Shown: positions 1-8,503 of the stretch, piece by piece
Layout: each line of letters begins with the position of its first letter
How positions within the stretch are numbered: the stretch's first letter is position 1
Source of the DNA: JAGRMG01 sp047975215
GTDB lineage: Bacteria > Pseudomonadota > Alphaproteobacteria > Rhodobacterales > Rhodobacteraceae
DNA: 64,000 bases
NCBI GenBank assembly: GCA_047975215.1
Contig: JBKEDD010000126.1
Location: forward strand, 50,205 to 114,204
Direction of reading: 5' to 3'
The notes under the pieces: model-generated
Told to the model about the DNA's origin: nothing
Databases searched by the model: none
What the model saw: only the letters and a program-made list of their open reading frames with translations
Program-made: the position numbers and the translations under genes

Positions 1-506
1 ATACGGTCTACGGTACCGGCACCCAACAGGCGGTCGAACGGGCGATCGAAGGCGCGATTGCCGACATCGAAGCGTTGTACGGCCGCGCCTTCAGCGGTGC
101 GTCGGCCGTGGCGGACATAGAGGCGCCCGCGGCACACCGCGTTCCGCCGCCGGTGTTCATCGGCCAGACCATCGCGTTGGATATCCGTGGCAACTGGTGG
201 TCTAGCTGGTGGCGGCGCTGGCGGGGAGTTCACGCGCTGGCAAGCCGCTTTCACGAGATGATCAGGGCCGAAACCGATCCGATCGTCGCCGAACTCAAGG
301 ACGACCAGGCCGAGATCTTGTGCCGCGATGCGGTGGGTGCGCTCGATGAATTTCTTGACGAACAGCGGGTGATCCTGACCGGAATCATGGACAGCAGTAT
401 CGCCTTTGGCGGCGAGGTCGGAGAGTTGTTGCGCGACCCCGAGGATGCCCGCCGCAAGCAGACCCTGAGCGCGACACTTGAAACCCTGAACCGCTATGCC
501 GCCTGA
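1..506 (+). CDS. C-terminal part of a probable dynamin-like GTPase-cluster protein (partial)
   Basis: The reading frame is open from base 3, so the gene begins left of the window; 167 residues to the stop are visible. They are mostly predicted amphipathic helix. A tryptophan- and arginine-rich patch (WWSSWWRRWRG, around visible residues 66-76) looks like a membrane-contact loop of the kind seen in bacterial dynamin-like proteins. No GTPase motif lies in the visible part. The next gene, 33 bases downstream on the same strand, encodes a GTPase with a dynamin-type P-loop, so the two may form a pair, as bacterial dynamin-like proteins often do. Function is inferred from context and helical character only. 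Confidence 0.5.
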   Translation, partial: TVYGTGTQQAVERAIEGAIADIEALYGRAFSGASAVADIEAPAAHRVPPPVFIGQTIALDIRGNWWSSWWRRWRGVHALASRFHEMIRAETDPIVAELKDDQAEILCRDAVGALDEFLDEQRVILTGIMDSSIAFGGEVGELLRDPEDARRKQTLSATLETLNRYAA

Positions 507-539
507 GCCGCGCCCGAAACACCGAAGACAGGGACCGAC

Positions 540-1475
540 ATGACCGCAATGACGCAAGAGCACGGGCAGGATACCGCGAACCATACCGAAACGGCGCCGC
601 AGCACAGAAGGCCGCGGGTGGCGCTGATGGGTGAATTCAGCGCAGGCAAGAGCACCCTGACCAATCTGCTGCTTGGCGGCGCGCCGTTGCCGGTGCGGGT
701 TACGGCCACGCGTATGGCGCCGGTTTGGGTATCGCAGGGCAAAGGTTTTGCGCAACGCGAGGATCTGGGCGGCAATCTGCATCCGGTCGCGGCAGACGAT
801 ATCGAATCGGTTCTGCTGGAAGATACGAGATTTATCCGCCTGAGGCTTGAGGCCGATATTCTGAGTCTGTGCGATCTGATCGATATGCCCGGCATATCCG
901 ACCCGAACATGGGCTCGGATATCTGGGAACGCGTGATCGGCGAGGCCGACCATATCATCTGGTGCAGCCATGCGACCCAGGCCTGGCGCCAGAGCGAGGC
1001 GGCGGTCTGGGAAACGGTCCCCGAGAGCTTGCGAGACAAGAGCCTTCTGCTGCTCACCCGCTTTGACAAGATCGTGTCGCAACAGGACCGCGACAGGGTC
1101 ATGGCGAGGGTGCGGCGCGAAACGGCGGGCCTGTTTTCGGATTTCTACCCGATCTCGCTGACCGAAGCGGAACAGTCGGGCGACGATCGTGCCCGATGGG
1201 AAAACAGCGGTGCCGAAGCCTTCATCCGGCGGCTGGTCGAACTGCTGATGGCGCCTGATGCCCCGTCGGGGCGCAGCTATGGTGCGCATGTCGGCAAATA
1301 CCGCGATCGGCCCGAGGCCGGTAGTGGCGATCATTCCACCCCGGCCGGCCCGACCGGAGCAGCCGAACCCGATGCGGTGCCATCCACGGTCCGGCCCAAG
1401 CGGGTGCTGTCGGGGGGGCCGACACCCGGCCCGGAAGCGCCGCACAAACCCGCCCCGACCCGCGGGGATAGCTGA
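540..1475 (+). CDS. dynamin-like small GTPase
   Basis: The 311-residue protein carries a clear GTP-binding domain: P-loop GEFSAGKST at residues 31-39, a DxxG switch II motif in IDMPGI, and a G4-like motif in LLTRFDK. The GEFSAGKS form is typical of dynamin-related and other large membrane-associated GTPases. The C-terminal 70 residues are rich in proline, glycine and charged residues and probably disordered. The ATG at 540 follows GGGACC. The gene lies between the partial protein above and two small genes that may encode partners. No experimentally known homologue is recognised; a role in membrane remodelling is only a possibility. Confidence 0.7.
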   Translation: MTAMTQEHGQDTANHTETAPQHRRPRVALMGEFSAGKSTLTNLLLGGAPLPVRVTATRMAPVWVSQGKGFAQREDLGGNLHPVAADDIESVLLEDTRFIRLRLEADILSLCDLIDMPGISDPNMGSDIWERVIGEADHIIWCSHATQAWRQSEAAVWETVPESLRDKSLLLLTRFDKIVSQQDRDRVMARVRRETAGLFSDFYPISLTEAEQSGDDRARWENSGAEAFIRRLVELLMAPDAPSGRSYGAHVGKYRDRPEAGSGDHSTPAGPTGAAEPDAVPSTVRPKRVLSGGPTPGPEAPHKPAPTRGDS

Positions 1476-1573
1476 AAGTCCTCTGACGCCAGCGCATGAC
1501 GGCCCGTGCCGGATGCGCTATGCTATGCGTGTAGCGCCTGTCATGACAACGGTTCGTGCCGCAAGAGGAACTC

Positions 1574-1960
1574 ATGAGTGTACTGGACAGCCTCGACGCT
1601 CTGCGCCGCACCCTGCCGGGATGCTCGGTGGTGGCGCTGGGCGATCTGTCGGCCGAGCTTGTGCTTTGTGCCAGCCATTCCGGCCAGATGCCGCAAGAAC
1701 GGCTCGACGGTCTGTGTGCGGCGGCCTCGGCCCTTCTGAGCGCACCGCTTGCCAGCCATGAGGCGCAACTGCTCGGCGCGGGAAACGCCCGGGGGCCGGA
1801 TACGGCGATCGTCTTGACCGGGCTGGATACGCGCGTATTCGTCCGCTCGCCCGTGGATGAGGCCGATGTGCTGTGTTGCGTGTGCACCCGGAATGTGGAC
1901 ATAACGGATGCGGCCGAGCTTGCCCGGTCGATCTTGACCGAAATATCGGCGCAGCCCTGA
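1574..1960 (+). CDS. small protein with possible roadblock/LC7-like fold
   Basis: This encodes 128 residues from ATG 1574, preceded by AAGAGGAA; an in-frame GTG at 1556 lacks such a site. The pattern of alternating hydrophobic strands and helices (ALGDLSAELVL, the LCAAASALLS helix, TAIVLTGLDTRVFV) resembles roadblock/LC7 modules, which act as partners of small GTPases such as MglA. That comparison is by eye and would need a profile search. The protein has four cysteines. It is co-directional with the GTPase gene and the next gene, so the four genes at the left edge are probably one operon. Confidence 0.5.
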   Translation: MSVLDSLDALRRTLPGCSVVALGDLSAELVLCASHSGQMPQERLDGLCAAASALLSAPLASHEAQLLGAGNARGPDTAIVLTGLDTRVFVRSPVDEADVLCCVCTRNVDITDAAELARSILTEISAQP

Positions 1961-1999
1961 CCGGGCCGGCGCTTTCCTGTCCGCAACGGTTCGGCGCAA

Positions 2000-2776
2000 A
2001 TGAGCGACAGCGAGAGACTTCACGACAAGATCGCGCGGCTGGGTGACGACATCGGCGTCACCGGCACCGGCTGGCGGGTGCTCAGCGCGTCCGATCCGGA
2101 GGCGCTGACCGGGTTGCTTCTGCGCGAGATAGAGGAAACAATTCTCACCCGCTGCCTGGTGGTCGACAGCGGATCGGGCGCGCCGGCCCGCATCAACGTC
2201 GCGGCCGGGCGGATTCTGGGGCTGGAAACGCCGGAAAGTGCCGTGTCCGGCGGCGATGGATACGATGATCCGGCGGATTTCGCCGTCGCCCTCGCATTGG
2301 CCCTTCGTGCCTATGTTGGCGGGCAGACCACGTTGCGCATTCGCAGTGAACGCGCCTCGCTTGCCTCCGGCCCCGGCGATACGCGCTGTTCGGTGGCGCA
2401 GATCGCCGGGCTGTTGCGCCCCGCGGCGACCGGTGGCACGGGCCTGCGCGCCTTCGCCGAACTGATGTCCGCTCACGCGCTGGCGTGGCGACTGTCCGGT
2501 GACGGGGGGGCGGGCGGCGATGACGGCGACGGCCCGCAAGACCGGGTCGCCGCCCTTGCCCGTTTCATGCAGGACCGACGGGCCGAGATCGACGCGCAGC
2601 TTGATCTTGTCCTGGGCGGCGGCGGTCGCGCGGGCTGCATCCTGTTCAGCGCCGGCAATACCGGCGACAGCCGTCTGGTTCTTGCGCGCGCCGAGGGGGC
2701 GTATCTTGCGATGTTGCTGCACGCGGCCGCGGAATCCGAAATCGCGACCCGGTGGAACGCGGTATTCGCCGGCTGA
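2000..2776 (+). CDS. hypothetical protein in the GTPase cluster
   Basis: This is a 258-residue protein that I do not recognise. It has no signal peptide or membrane segment. The middle is acidic and glycine-rich (GGAGGDDGDG), probably a linker between an N-terminal domain (about residues 1-155) and a C-terminal one (about 185-258). The C-terminal part, with GRAGCILFSAGNTGD followed by a long helix, could be another roadblock-like module. It starts 39 bases after the preceding gene and ends 19 bases from the convergent end of the nir cluster, so it closes the GTPase operon. A role with the GTPase is inferred only from adjacency. Confidence 0.5.
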   Translation: MSDSERLHDKIARLGDDIGVTGTGWRVLSASDPEALTGLLLREIEETILTRCLVVDSGSGAPARINVAAGRILGLETPESAVSGGDGYDDPADFAVALALALRAYVGGQTTLRIRSERASLASGPGDTRCSVAQIAGLLRPAATGGTGLRAFAELMSAHALAWRLSGDGGAGGDDGDGPQDRVAALARFMQDRRAEIDAQLDLVLGGGGRAGCILFSAGNTGDSRLVLARAEGAYLAMLLHAAAESEIATRWNAVFAG

Positions 2777-2795
2777 CCGGCGACCGGTGCGGATT

Positions 2796-3029
2796 TCAGT
2801 CCGCGGCCTCGTCCATCAGCCGCCGCACCCAGCGCCCCGCCGCCCAGCCCGCCGGCACGCCCAGCGGGATGCTCCACAGAACCGCCGTGACCGGTTCGAG
2901 GTTTCCCCACCCGGCGGAATGTGCGATCAGCCCCAGAAGGAACAGGTTGATGGCCACCGCCGCCGCGGCGAAAGGGTAAAGCAGCAGCGCCAGTTTCCAG
3001 ACCGGCCAGGCCGTATTCGATTCGCTCAT
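2796..3029 (-). CDS. small two-helix membrane protein at the end of the nir operon
   Basis: The 77-residue protein has two hydrophobic segments, about residues 12-36 and 46-66, and a charged C-terminus (RWVRRLMDEAAD). The ATG overlaps the stop codon of the CbiX-like gene by four bases (ATGA), which fixes the start and shows translational coupling. It is the last gene of the nir operon and converges with the GTPase cluster. Small membrane proteins with similar layout occur near denitrification genes in other proteobacteria, but I cannot assign this one to a named family. The function is unknown. Confidence 0.7.
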   Translation of the reverse strand: MSESNTAWPVWKLALLLYPFAAAAVAINLFLLGLIAHSAGWGNLEPVTAVLWSIPLGVPAGWAAGRWVRRLMDEAAD

Positions 3030-3766
3030 GATTCCCCGCTTTGCCCGTCCCATTGTCTCAGGGTGGCGGCAATGACACCCGGCACCCCATCGTCCATCCC
3101 CAGGACCGGCATGAGCGTGCCGGCAAACCCGGCCCGCGCCAGCGCATGCGGAATGTCGCGCCGCACGTGATCGCCCGGAAAGGCGAAGAACGGCAGGCAG
3201 AGGGCATCGGCTCCCGCTCCGGCGGCGACCTCGGCGATGCCCGGCGTCTGCTCGACAAAACCGGTGACGATGCGCATGTCCGCCAGCATAGGCGCCAGCC
3301 GGCCGGCAAAGCCGAGCGCGGCATCGGCCGCGGCCGTGCCTCGCCCCGATCCATGCGCGGCAAGCACAAGTACCCGATCGCGTCGCCCGCCGCGCCGCTG
3401 CTCCTCGGCCCGGATTGCCCGCGCGGCGATGTCCGGCAGCCCGGGTTCCAGCCCCAGGGGCGATGCAATGCGAAAGCGGCGATCGCCCAGACGGCGGGGC
3501 AGGGCCTGCGTGACGAACCATCCGCCGGCCATGAAGAACGGATAAATCACCGCGCCATCCGCCAGATTCGCCGTCTCCTCCTCCAGGCGGCCCGGCATTG
3601 CCATCGTCGCCGAGCGCACGAGCCAGCCGGGCAGGTGGTCTGCGACCCGCCCGGCCAACCGCGCCAGGGCCTCTTCGGGCGGCGCGGGCTCCGAGGGCTG
3701 CCCGTGCGCCACGATGAGCGCCTCAGTGACTGGTGCCTTCCGAGAAAGTGATCTTGTTCCAGACAT
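3026..3766 (-). CDS. CbiX/SirB-type tetrapyrrole chelatase-like protein
   Basis: The protein has two homologous halves, each opening with the strand-then-AHG motif of class II chelatases: LIVAHGQP near the N-terminus and VLVLAAHGSGRGT near the middle. This is the two-module form of CbiX-like enzymes, which insert Fe or Co into sirohydrochlorin. Its place directly after nirN in a heme d1 operon suggests iron insertion for siroheme, the heme d1 precursor. The start is uncertain. The first ATG with the frame intact (3766) lies inside nirN and gives a 44-base overlap, and no later start keeps the first AHG strand. Confidence 0.7.
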   Translation of the reverse strand: MSGTRSLSRKAPVTEALIVAHGQPSEPAPPEEALARLAGRVADHLPGWLVRSATMAMPGRLEEETANLADGAVIYPFFMAGGWFVTQALPRRLGDRRFRIASPLGLEPGLPDIAARAIRAEEQRRGGRRDRVLVLAAHGSGRGTAAADAALGFAGRLAPMLADMRIVTGFVEQTPGIAEVAAGAGADALCLPFFAFPGDHVRRDIPHALARAGFAGTLMPVLGMDDGVPGVIAATLRQWDGQSGES

Positions 3767-5342
3767 TGTACTTCCCCGACGGCTTGCGCATCGCCAGCCG
3801 CTTGACTTCTTCCAGCGTGGCCGCGTCGTAGACGATAACCGCGCCATCGTCTTCCCAGATCGACACCAGCGCGTGTTCTCCGGTCTTGTCGAACTCCACA
3901 TGCGCGACCGTCTTGCCAGGTGCCGGGTCCAGCGTCCTGACGATCTCCAGCGTTTCCTTGTCGATCACATGCATCTTGTCCCGGTTCGGCCCGAAGAACA
4001 CATCGACCCACACATAGGGCGAATTCTCGTGACTTCGCATGAAAAAGCCGGGGCCAAGCGTTTTGATCTGCTTGATCGTCTTCCATGTGTTCATGTCGAT
4101 CACCGAAACGACCCCGTCCTTGAGATGGGGCGTCGCCATCACGGTGGTACCGCCATGCGCCCAGGTGATCCCCGAACCCAGATGCGGCATTCCCGGCAGC
4201 GCCAGATCGGCGACCTTGCGGCCGATCACCAGGTCGATCACCTGGCCGCCCTCGCCATCGCGCGACGCGCCCATGACGTATTCGTAGGATTGGTCGAAAA
4301 AGAAGTCGTCCAGGATGTCGGGGGTCGCGATCTTGCGCACCGGGAACGGGTCGTCGCCCGCCACCGGCCCTTCCATGCGCCAGTCATGGGCAAACCCGGT
4401 CCGCGGCGGGTTCGGGCCGTAGAACACTTCCCAGATTTCGGGCACATCCTTGAGCGCCAGAACGAAACTCTGGCGCGGCGGCGCCTGATAGACCGCCGAC
4501 ACCCGCGAAGGGTGCCCGTCCCTTGAGACGACCGGCATCACCCGGGCCGGGCTCAGATCGGCGGTGGAAAGGATGGTCAGCGTCATGGGCAGGTAATTGG
4601 CCACGGCCAGCCACTTGCCGTCATCGCTCATGGCGATGTTGCGGCTGTTCAGACCGGCGCGCACCCGTCCGACCTGTTGCAGCGACCAGATGTCGTATTT
4701 CTGCACCCAGCCATCGCGCGACATGATGAAGACATAACGCCCGTCGGGGCTGAATTTCGGGCCGCCATGCACGGCAAAGGGCGTGGCGAAACGGTCCAGA
4801 ACCTCGAACGTGTCGCCGTCCAGAACCGAGACATGATGGTCGCCGGTTTCAACCACCAGCGTGATGTTCATCGGGTCGGCATCCCAGACCGGCGCCCGGG
4901 CGGCGGCATAGCCCGCATCCAGCGTGCGGCTCGCCATGATCTCGGCCTCGCCCCAGTCGGGAACAGTCTCCAGCGGAGTTTCCAGATAGGCGGCCAGCGC
5001 CGCTATCTCCGAGTCGTCAAGCGTGTCGGCAAAGCCCGGCATCTGGGTCGCGGCCCGGCCCTCGCCGATGACCTGCTCAAGTTTCGGCCCGCGCATCCGG
5101 CCCAGCGTTTCGGGAATCAGCGCCGGCCCGATCGCGCCCAGCCGCCCGGTACCGTGGCATTCGGCGCAATGCTCGGCATAATCCGCCGCCGGGTCGGCCA
5201 TGGCAGGCGTCGCCATGCCCAGGGCCAGTGCAAATCCCGCCCCCAGGCCCGCCCCTAGGATCGCGCTCCATGTCTTCTTCTGACCGCAAATATCCCCGCC
5301 GGAGGCTCCCGCACCCTCGTTTCGCGCGCCGCTCTGTCCCAT
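3723..5342 (-). CDS. nirN: NirN, c-type cytochrome of heme d1 maturation
   Basis: The 539-residue protein has a signal segment (about 24-49), one heme c site CAECH at residues 59-63 and an eight-bladed propeller-type domain like that of NirS. In Pseudomonas, NirN catalyses the last step of heme d1 synthesis, forming the acrylate side chain of dihydro-heme d1 and handing the cofactor to NirS. It is told from NirS here by position after nirJ and lower resemblance to the catalytic enzyme. ATG 5342 is preceded by GAGGGA and lies 10 bases after nirJ. Confidence 0.85.
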   Translation of the reverse strand: MGQSGARNEGAGASGGDICGQKKTWSAILGAGLGAGFALALGMATPAMADPAADYAEHCAECHGTGRLGAIGPALIPETLGRMRGPKLEQVIGEGRAATQMPGFADTLDDSEIAALAAYLETPLETVPDWGEAEIMASRTLDAGYAAARAPVWDADPMNITLVVETGDHHVSVLDGDTFEVLDRFATPFAVHGGPKFSPDGRYVFIMSRDGWVQKYDIWSLQQVGRVRAGLNSRNIAMSDDGKWLAVANYLPMTLTILSTADLSPARVMPVVSRDGHPSRVSAVYQAPPRQSFVLALKDVPEIWEVFYGPNPPRTGFAHDWRMEGPVAGDDPFPVRKIATPDILDDFFFDQSYEYVMGASRDGEGGQVIDLVIGRKVADLALPGMPHLGSGITWAHGGTTVMATPHLKDGVVSVIDMNTWKTIKQIKTLGPGFFMRSHENSPYVWVDVFFGPNRDKMHVIDKETLEIVRTLDPAPGKTVAHVEFDKTGEHALVSIWEDDGAVIVYDAATLEEVKRLAMRKPSGKYNVWNKITFSEGTSH

Positions 5343-5352
5343 TGCCTTTCCC

Positions 5353-6567
5353 TCAGAAGAACTTGTGCGCCGGATCATGGCGTTTGCCGCGGAACGGCGC
5401 GATTTCCAGTCGCTCGGCGTCCTCGATCCCGATTTCGGCATTATCGAGATAGCAGGCGGGGTCTTCGGCCCAGGGATCTCCGGTCAGTTGCAGCGCGCGG
5501 ATGCGGGTATTGCCGCCGCAGATGTCGCGCAAGCTGCAAACGCCGCAGCGCCCCTTGAGCGGGCGCGGCCGCGTGCGCAGCAGCGCAAGCATCCTGTCGC
5601 CGCCAGTCCACAACTCGGAAAACGGCGTCGTCTTGACGTTGCCCACGGTATAGTCGGACCAGTAGGTATCGGGGTGCACATCGCCCAGAAAGTCGATATT
5701 GGCCACCCCCAGCCCCGAGGAATTGCCGCCCCAGGCACGCAGATGATCGCGCAGGTTGGCGATCTTGCCGGCGTCGAACCGCCCCTGCGCCCATTGCAGG
5801 AAATAGCCGGCGTCGGCGTCGTTGTTGCCGGTCACGATGTCCAGCGGGCTACCCCCCGAAACCGCCTCCCAGGCCCGCTCAAGCAGCAGATCGAGCGCCT
5901 TACGCGTGCGCATATGCGCGGCGTCCTCGCCGCGGTTCTTGTCGCCGCGCCCGGCATAGACCAGGTGGGACAGGTAGAACTTGTCGACGCCTTCGTCATC
6001 GCACAGCTTCAGCAGGTCGGGCAGGTGCTGATGGTTGCCTTCGGTCAGGGTAAAGCGCAGCCCCACCTTGACGCCGCGCGCCTTCAGTTCGCGCACCCCG
6101 CGCAGTGCATCGGCGAAGGCGCCCTCGACGCCGCGGAACCAGTCGTTGGTGGCGCCGATCCCGTCGATCGAGATGCCGACATAATCAAACCCGGTTTCCG
6201 CCACCCGGTCGGCGGTCGGCCCGTGGATTTTCGTGCCGTTGGTCGAAAGCGCCAGAACGCGCACCAGTTGCCGGGCGCGGGCGGCGATATCGAACAGGTC
6301 GCGGCGGTCCAGCGGTTCGCCCCCCGACAGGATCAGCGCCGGAATCCCGAACCGACCCAGGTCCTCCAGCGTCTCCATCGCCTGTTGCGCGCTCAACTCG
6401 CCGGGGAAATCGACATCGGCCGACACGGTATAGCAATGGCGGCATTTCAGGTTGCACCGCCGGGTCATGTTCCAGATCACAACGGGTTTGACCGCGCCGG
6501 TGCCGCCGCGACGGCGGACGGGTACCGGGGCGACCAGTTGCTGCATGTATTCGGTCAGGCGGAACAT
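5353..6567 (-). CDS. nirJ: NirJ, radical SAM heme d1 biosynthesis protein
   Basis: The 404-residue protein carries the radical SAM motif CNLKCRHC (C38, C42, C45), followed by LSGGEP, a SAM-binding element. Near the C-terminus is a cysteine-rich auxiliary cluster region (CGVCSLRDICGG and a later Cys). NirJ removes the propionate chains of didecarboxysiroheme and installs the oxo groups on the way to heme d1. The longer reading frame reaches 6771, but the start at ATG 6567 fits the end of nirH at 6573 and the usual NirJ N-terminus (MFRLTEYM). Confidence 0.92.
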   Translation of the reverse strand: MFRLTEYMQQLVAPVPVRRRGGTGAVKPVVIWNMTRRCNLKCRHCYTVSADVDFPGELSAQQAMETLEDLGRFGIPALILSGGEPLDRRDLFDIAARARQLVRVLALSTNGTKIHGPTADRVAETGFDYVGISIDGIGATNDWFRGVEGAFADALRGVRELKARGVKVGLRFTLTEGNHQHLPDLLKLCDDEGVDKFYLSHLVYAGRGDKNRGEDAAHMRTRKALDLLLERAWEAVSGGSPLDIVTGNNDADAGYFLQWAQGRFDAGKIANLRDHLRAWGGNSSGLGVANIDFLGDVHPDTYWSDYTVGNVKTTPFSELWTGGDRMLALLRTRPRPLKGRCGVCSLRDICGGNTRIRALQLTGDPWAEDPACYLDNAEIGIEDAERLEIAPFRGKRHDPAHKFF

Positions 6568-6572
6568 CGGTC

Positions 6573-7058
6573 TCAGCCTTTCTGACGAAGCCGCAGCCCC
6601 GTCTTTTTCAGGATGCGCGTGGAATAGAGAATGTCGGACCCGTCGCAGGCATCGCCGAGAAGGTCGGCGATGCGGGCGCGTTTCTGCTCGACCTCCGCGC
6701 GGCTTGCCCCGTGAACCATGGCAAACAGGTTGTAGGGCCAGTCGGGCAGGGCGCGGGGACGCTCGTAACAATGCGTGACGAAGGGCAGGGCGCCCACCAG
6801 CGCGCCCAGTTCGCCGATCTGTTCGTCGGCCACGTCCCAGACGGTCATGCCGTTGGCGGTCATGCCCAGCCGGTAGTGGTTGGGCGCGGCTGCGATGCGC
6901 CGGATCACGCCGCGCGCCTTCATCTGTCCCAGCCGCTCCACCAGCGCCGCCTCGTCCATGTCCAGCCGTCTGGCGACCTCGGCGTAGGGGGCCGCCACCA
7001 GCGGCAGGCCCTCCTGTAGGGCGGTGACGATACGGCGGTCTGTTGCGTCCAGTTTCAT
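6573..7058 (-). CDS. nirH: NirH-type AsnC/Lrp-like siroheme decarboxylase subunit
   Basis: The 161-residue protein has an AsnC-type winged-helix N-terminus (LDATDRRIVTAL) and a C-terminal alpha/beta domain with CYERP and the conserved WPYNLFAMVHG segment. Proteins of the NirD/L/G/H family together decarboxylate siroheme to 12,18-didecarboxysiroheme in heme d1 synthesis. The ATG overlaps the stop of the preceding gene by four bases. The H-versus-G naming follows operon order and the WPYNLF motif, so exact orthology is less sure than family membership. Confidence 0.85.
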   Translation of the reverse strand: MKLDATDRRIVTALQEGLPLVAAPYAEVARRLDMDEAALVERLGQMKARGVIRRIAAAPNHYRLGMTANGMTVWDVADEQIGELGALVGALPFVTHCYERPRALPDWPYNLFAMVHGASRAEVEQKRARIADLLGDACDGSDILYSTRILKKTGLRLRQKG

Positions 7059-7507
7059 GCGGCTACCCGGAACCCGATGAAGAATTCCTGCAATTTCGGG
7101 AACCGGTGCACGCACAGCCCGGTTTCCGTTTCGATGGCGTCGGCCGCCGCGTCGATCCCTTCGGGCGTTTCGGTCGCCAGAACGAACCACATGTTCAGCC
7201 GGTGCGTGCGCTGGTAATTATGCGCCACCTCGGGCCGTGCATTGACCTGGATCACGACCGAGTCGAAATCTTCCTCCGGCACCGCCATGGCGCAGAGACA
7301 GAACGCCCCGCCCATGGCCGAGGCGTCGAAGAACGGGCCGAAGCGGGTGATTACCCCCTGATCCCGAAGCCGGCCAATTCGCGCCAGCAGATCGGCCTCG
7401 CCCATGCCCAGCCCGGCGGCCAGGTCGGCAAAGGGCCTGTGCGACAGCGGCAGGTCGTCCTGGATCGCGTTCAGGATCGCGCGGTCCTGCTGGGTCAGAT
7501 CGTTCAT
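7055..7507 (-). CDS. nirG: NirG-type siroheme decarboxylase subunit
   Basis: This 150-residue AsnC-like protein opens with LTQQDRAILNAIQDDLPL and contains the motif HNYQRTHRLNMWFVLAT, the counterpart of the HNYxR motif in the partner subunit class. It is paired with nirH and with nirDL. The ATG overlaps the nirDL stop by four bases, and the stop overlaps the nirH start by four bases, so the three genes are translationally coupled. The product is cytoplasmic and is expected to form a heteromeric siroheme decarboxylase with the NirDL and NirH proteins. Confidence 0.85.
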   Translation of the reverse strand: MNDLTQQDRAILNAIQDDLPLSHRPFADLAAGLGMGEADLLARIGRLRDQGVITRFGPFFDASAMGGAFCLCAMAVPEEDFDSVVIQVNARPEVAHNYQRTHRLNMWFVLATETPEGIDAAADAIETETGLCVHRFPKLQEFFIGFRVAA

Positions 7508-8499
7508 GCCGGTGTTTCCGTTTTCAGTGAGATCAGCGCGCCGGTCTGCTTGAAGCAGCGGGTCGAGAACAGCGCCTTGTGCGGTGTTCCGTCCATTTCC
7601 GGCAGTGCCCTGGCACGGTCCAGCACTTCCAGCGCCTCGTTGCGGCTGCGCGCATGGATCATGTTGTACAGACGGTATGGCCAGACATCCGGCACCGGGC
7701 TGCGTTCATAACACAGCGTGACGCCGGGCAGAGCCGCCAGCGCCGGGCCGGCGGTGTCGATCCGGTGGGGCGGCAGATCCCAGACCACCATGGCGTTCGA
7801 ACTCCAGCCAAGCGCGCGGTGGCGCACGATCACCCCCAGCCGCGTGATAATACCGGCGCGCAGCAGGGTGCCGATGCGCCCGGTCACCTCTGCTTCGGGC
7901 CGGCGCAGCCGGGCCGCCAGCGCGGCATAGGGGCGCGCCACGATCGGCAAGCCGCTGGTCAGTTGTTGCAGCAACCGCCGGTCGCCTTCCTGCATCACCG
8001 ACAGGTCGACCCGGCGCGGCGCCGGGATGCGGCCGCGCTTGCCCGAAGACATGCGAAAGCCCAGATCGACGTTGAAGGGCCGTACCAGCGGCAGATTCAG
8101 CACCCGCAGGCCGGTCAGCATGCCGATATTGGCCAGCGTGGCATCGACATGCGCGCGGTCGGGGCCGGTGGCGACGAACCAGAGGTTCCAGGTGTCTTCG
8201 CGCTGATAGCTGTGATTGACGCCTTCCTGGGCGCTGATGATCGCGGCGACATGGTCGATCCGCTTGTCGGGGACGGCGATGGCGGCCAGTGTGCTTGCCG
8301 ATACCGAATTGGGTGCGCAGGTGGCGCCGATCCGGCTTACCCGGCCGGCTTTGCGCATCTTCTCCAGCCGCTCCACGACATCGTCTTCGTTCGTGCCGAT
8401 GGCCATGGCGATGGCGGCGAACGGGCGTTCGCATATCGGCAGGTCGCGCTGCCATTCATCCAGCAGCCTGCGGTCGATCGGGTCGCCGATGATCTTCAT
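7504..8499 (-). CDS. nirDL: NirDL fused siroheme decarboxylase subunit
   Basis: The 331-residue protein is twice the length of a single NirD or NirL and contains two AsnC-like units. The first (about 1-165) has NHSYQREDTWNLWFVATG; the second (about 170-331) has CYERSPVPDVWPYRLYNMIHAR. These match the two subunit types otherwise made by separate genes, so this is a natural nirD-nirL fusion, as known from other denitrifiers. ATG 8499 was chosen because it follows AAGGGC and lies four bases after nirF; the frame extends upstream to 8583 within nirF. Confidence 0.88.
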   Translation of the reverse strand: MKIIGDPIDRRLLDEWQRDLPICERPFAAIAMAIGTNEDDVVERLEKMRKAGRVSRIGATCAPNSVSASTLAAIAVPDKRIDHVAAIISAQEGVNHSYQREDTWNLWFVATGPDRAHVDATLANIGMLTGLRVLNLPLVRPFNVDLGFRMSSGKRGRIPAPRRVDLSVMQEGDRRLLQQLTSGLPIVARPYAALAARLRRPEAEVTGRIGTLLRAGIITRLGVIVRHRALGWSSNAMVVWDLPPHRIDTAGPALAALPGVTLCYERSPVPDVWPYRLYNMIHARSRNEALEVLDRARALPEMDGTPHKALFSTRCFKQTGALISLKTETPA

Positions 8500-8503
8500 G
8501 CCC

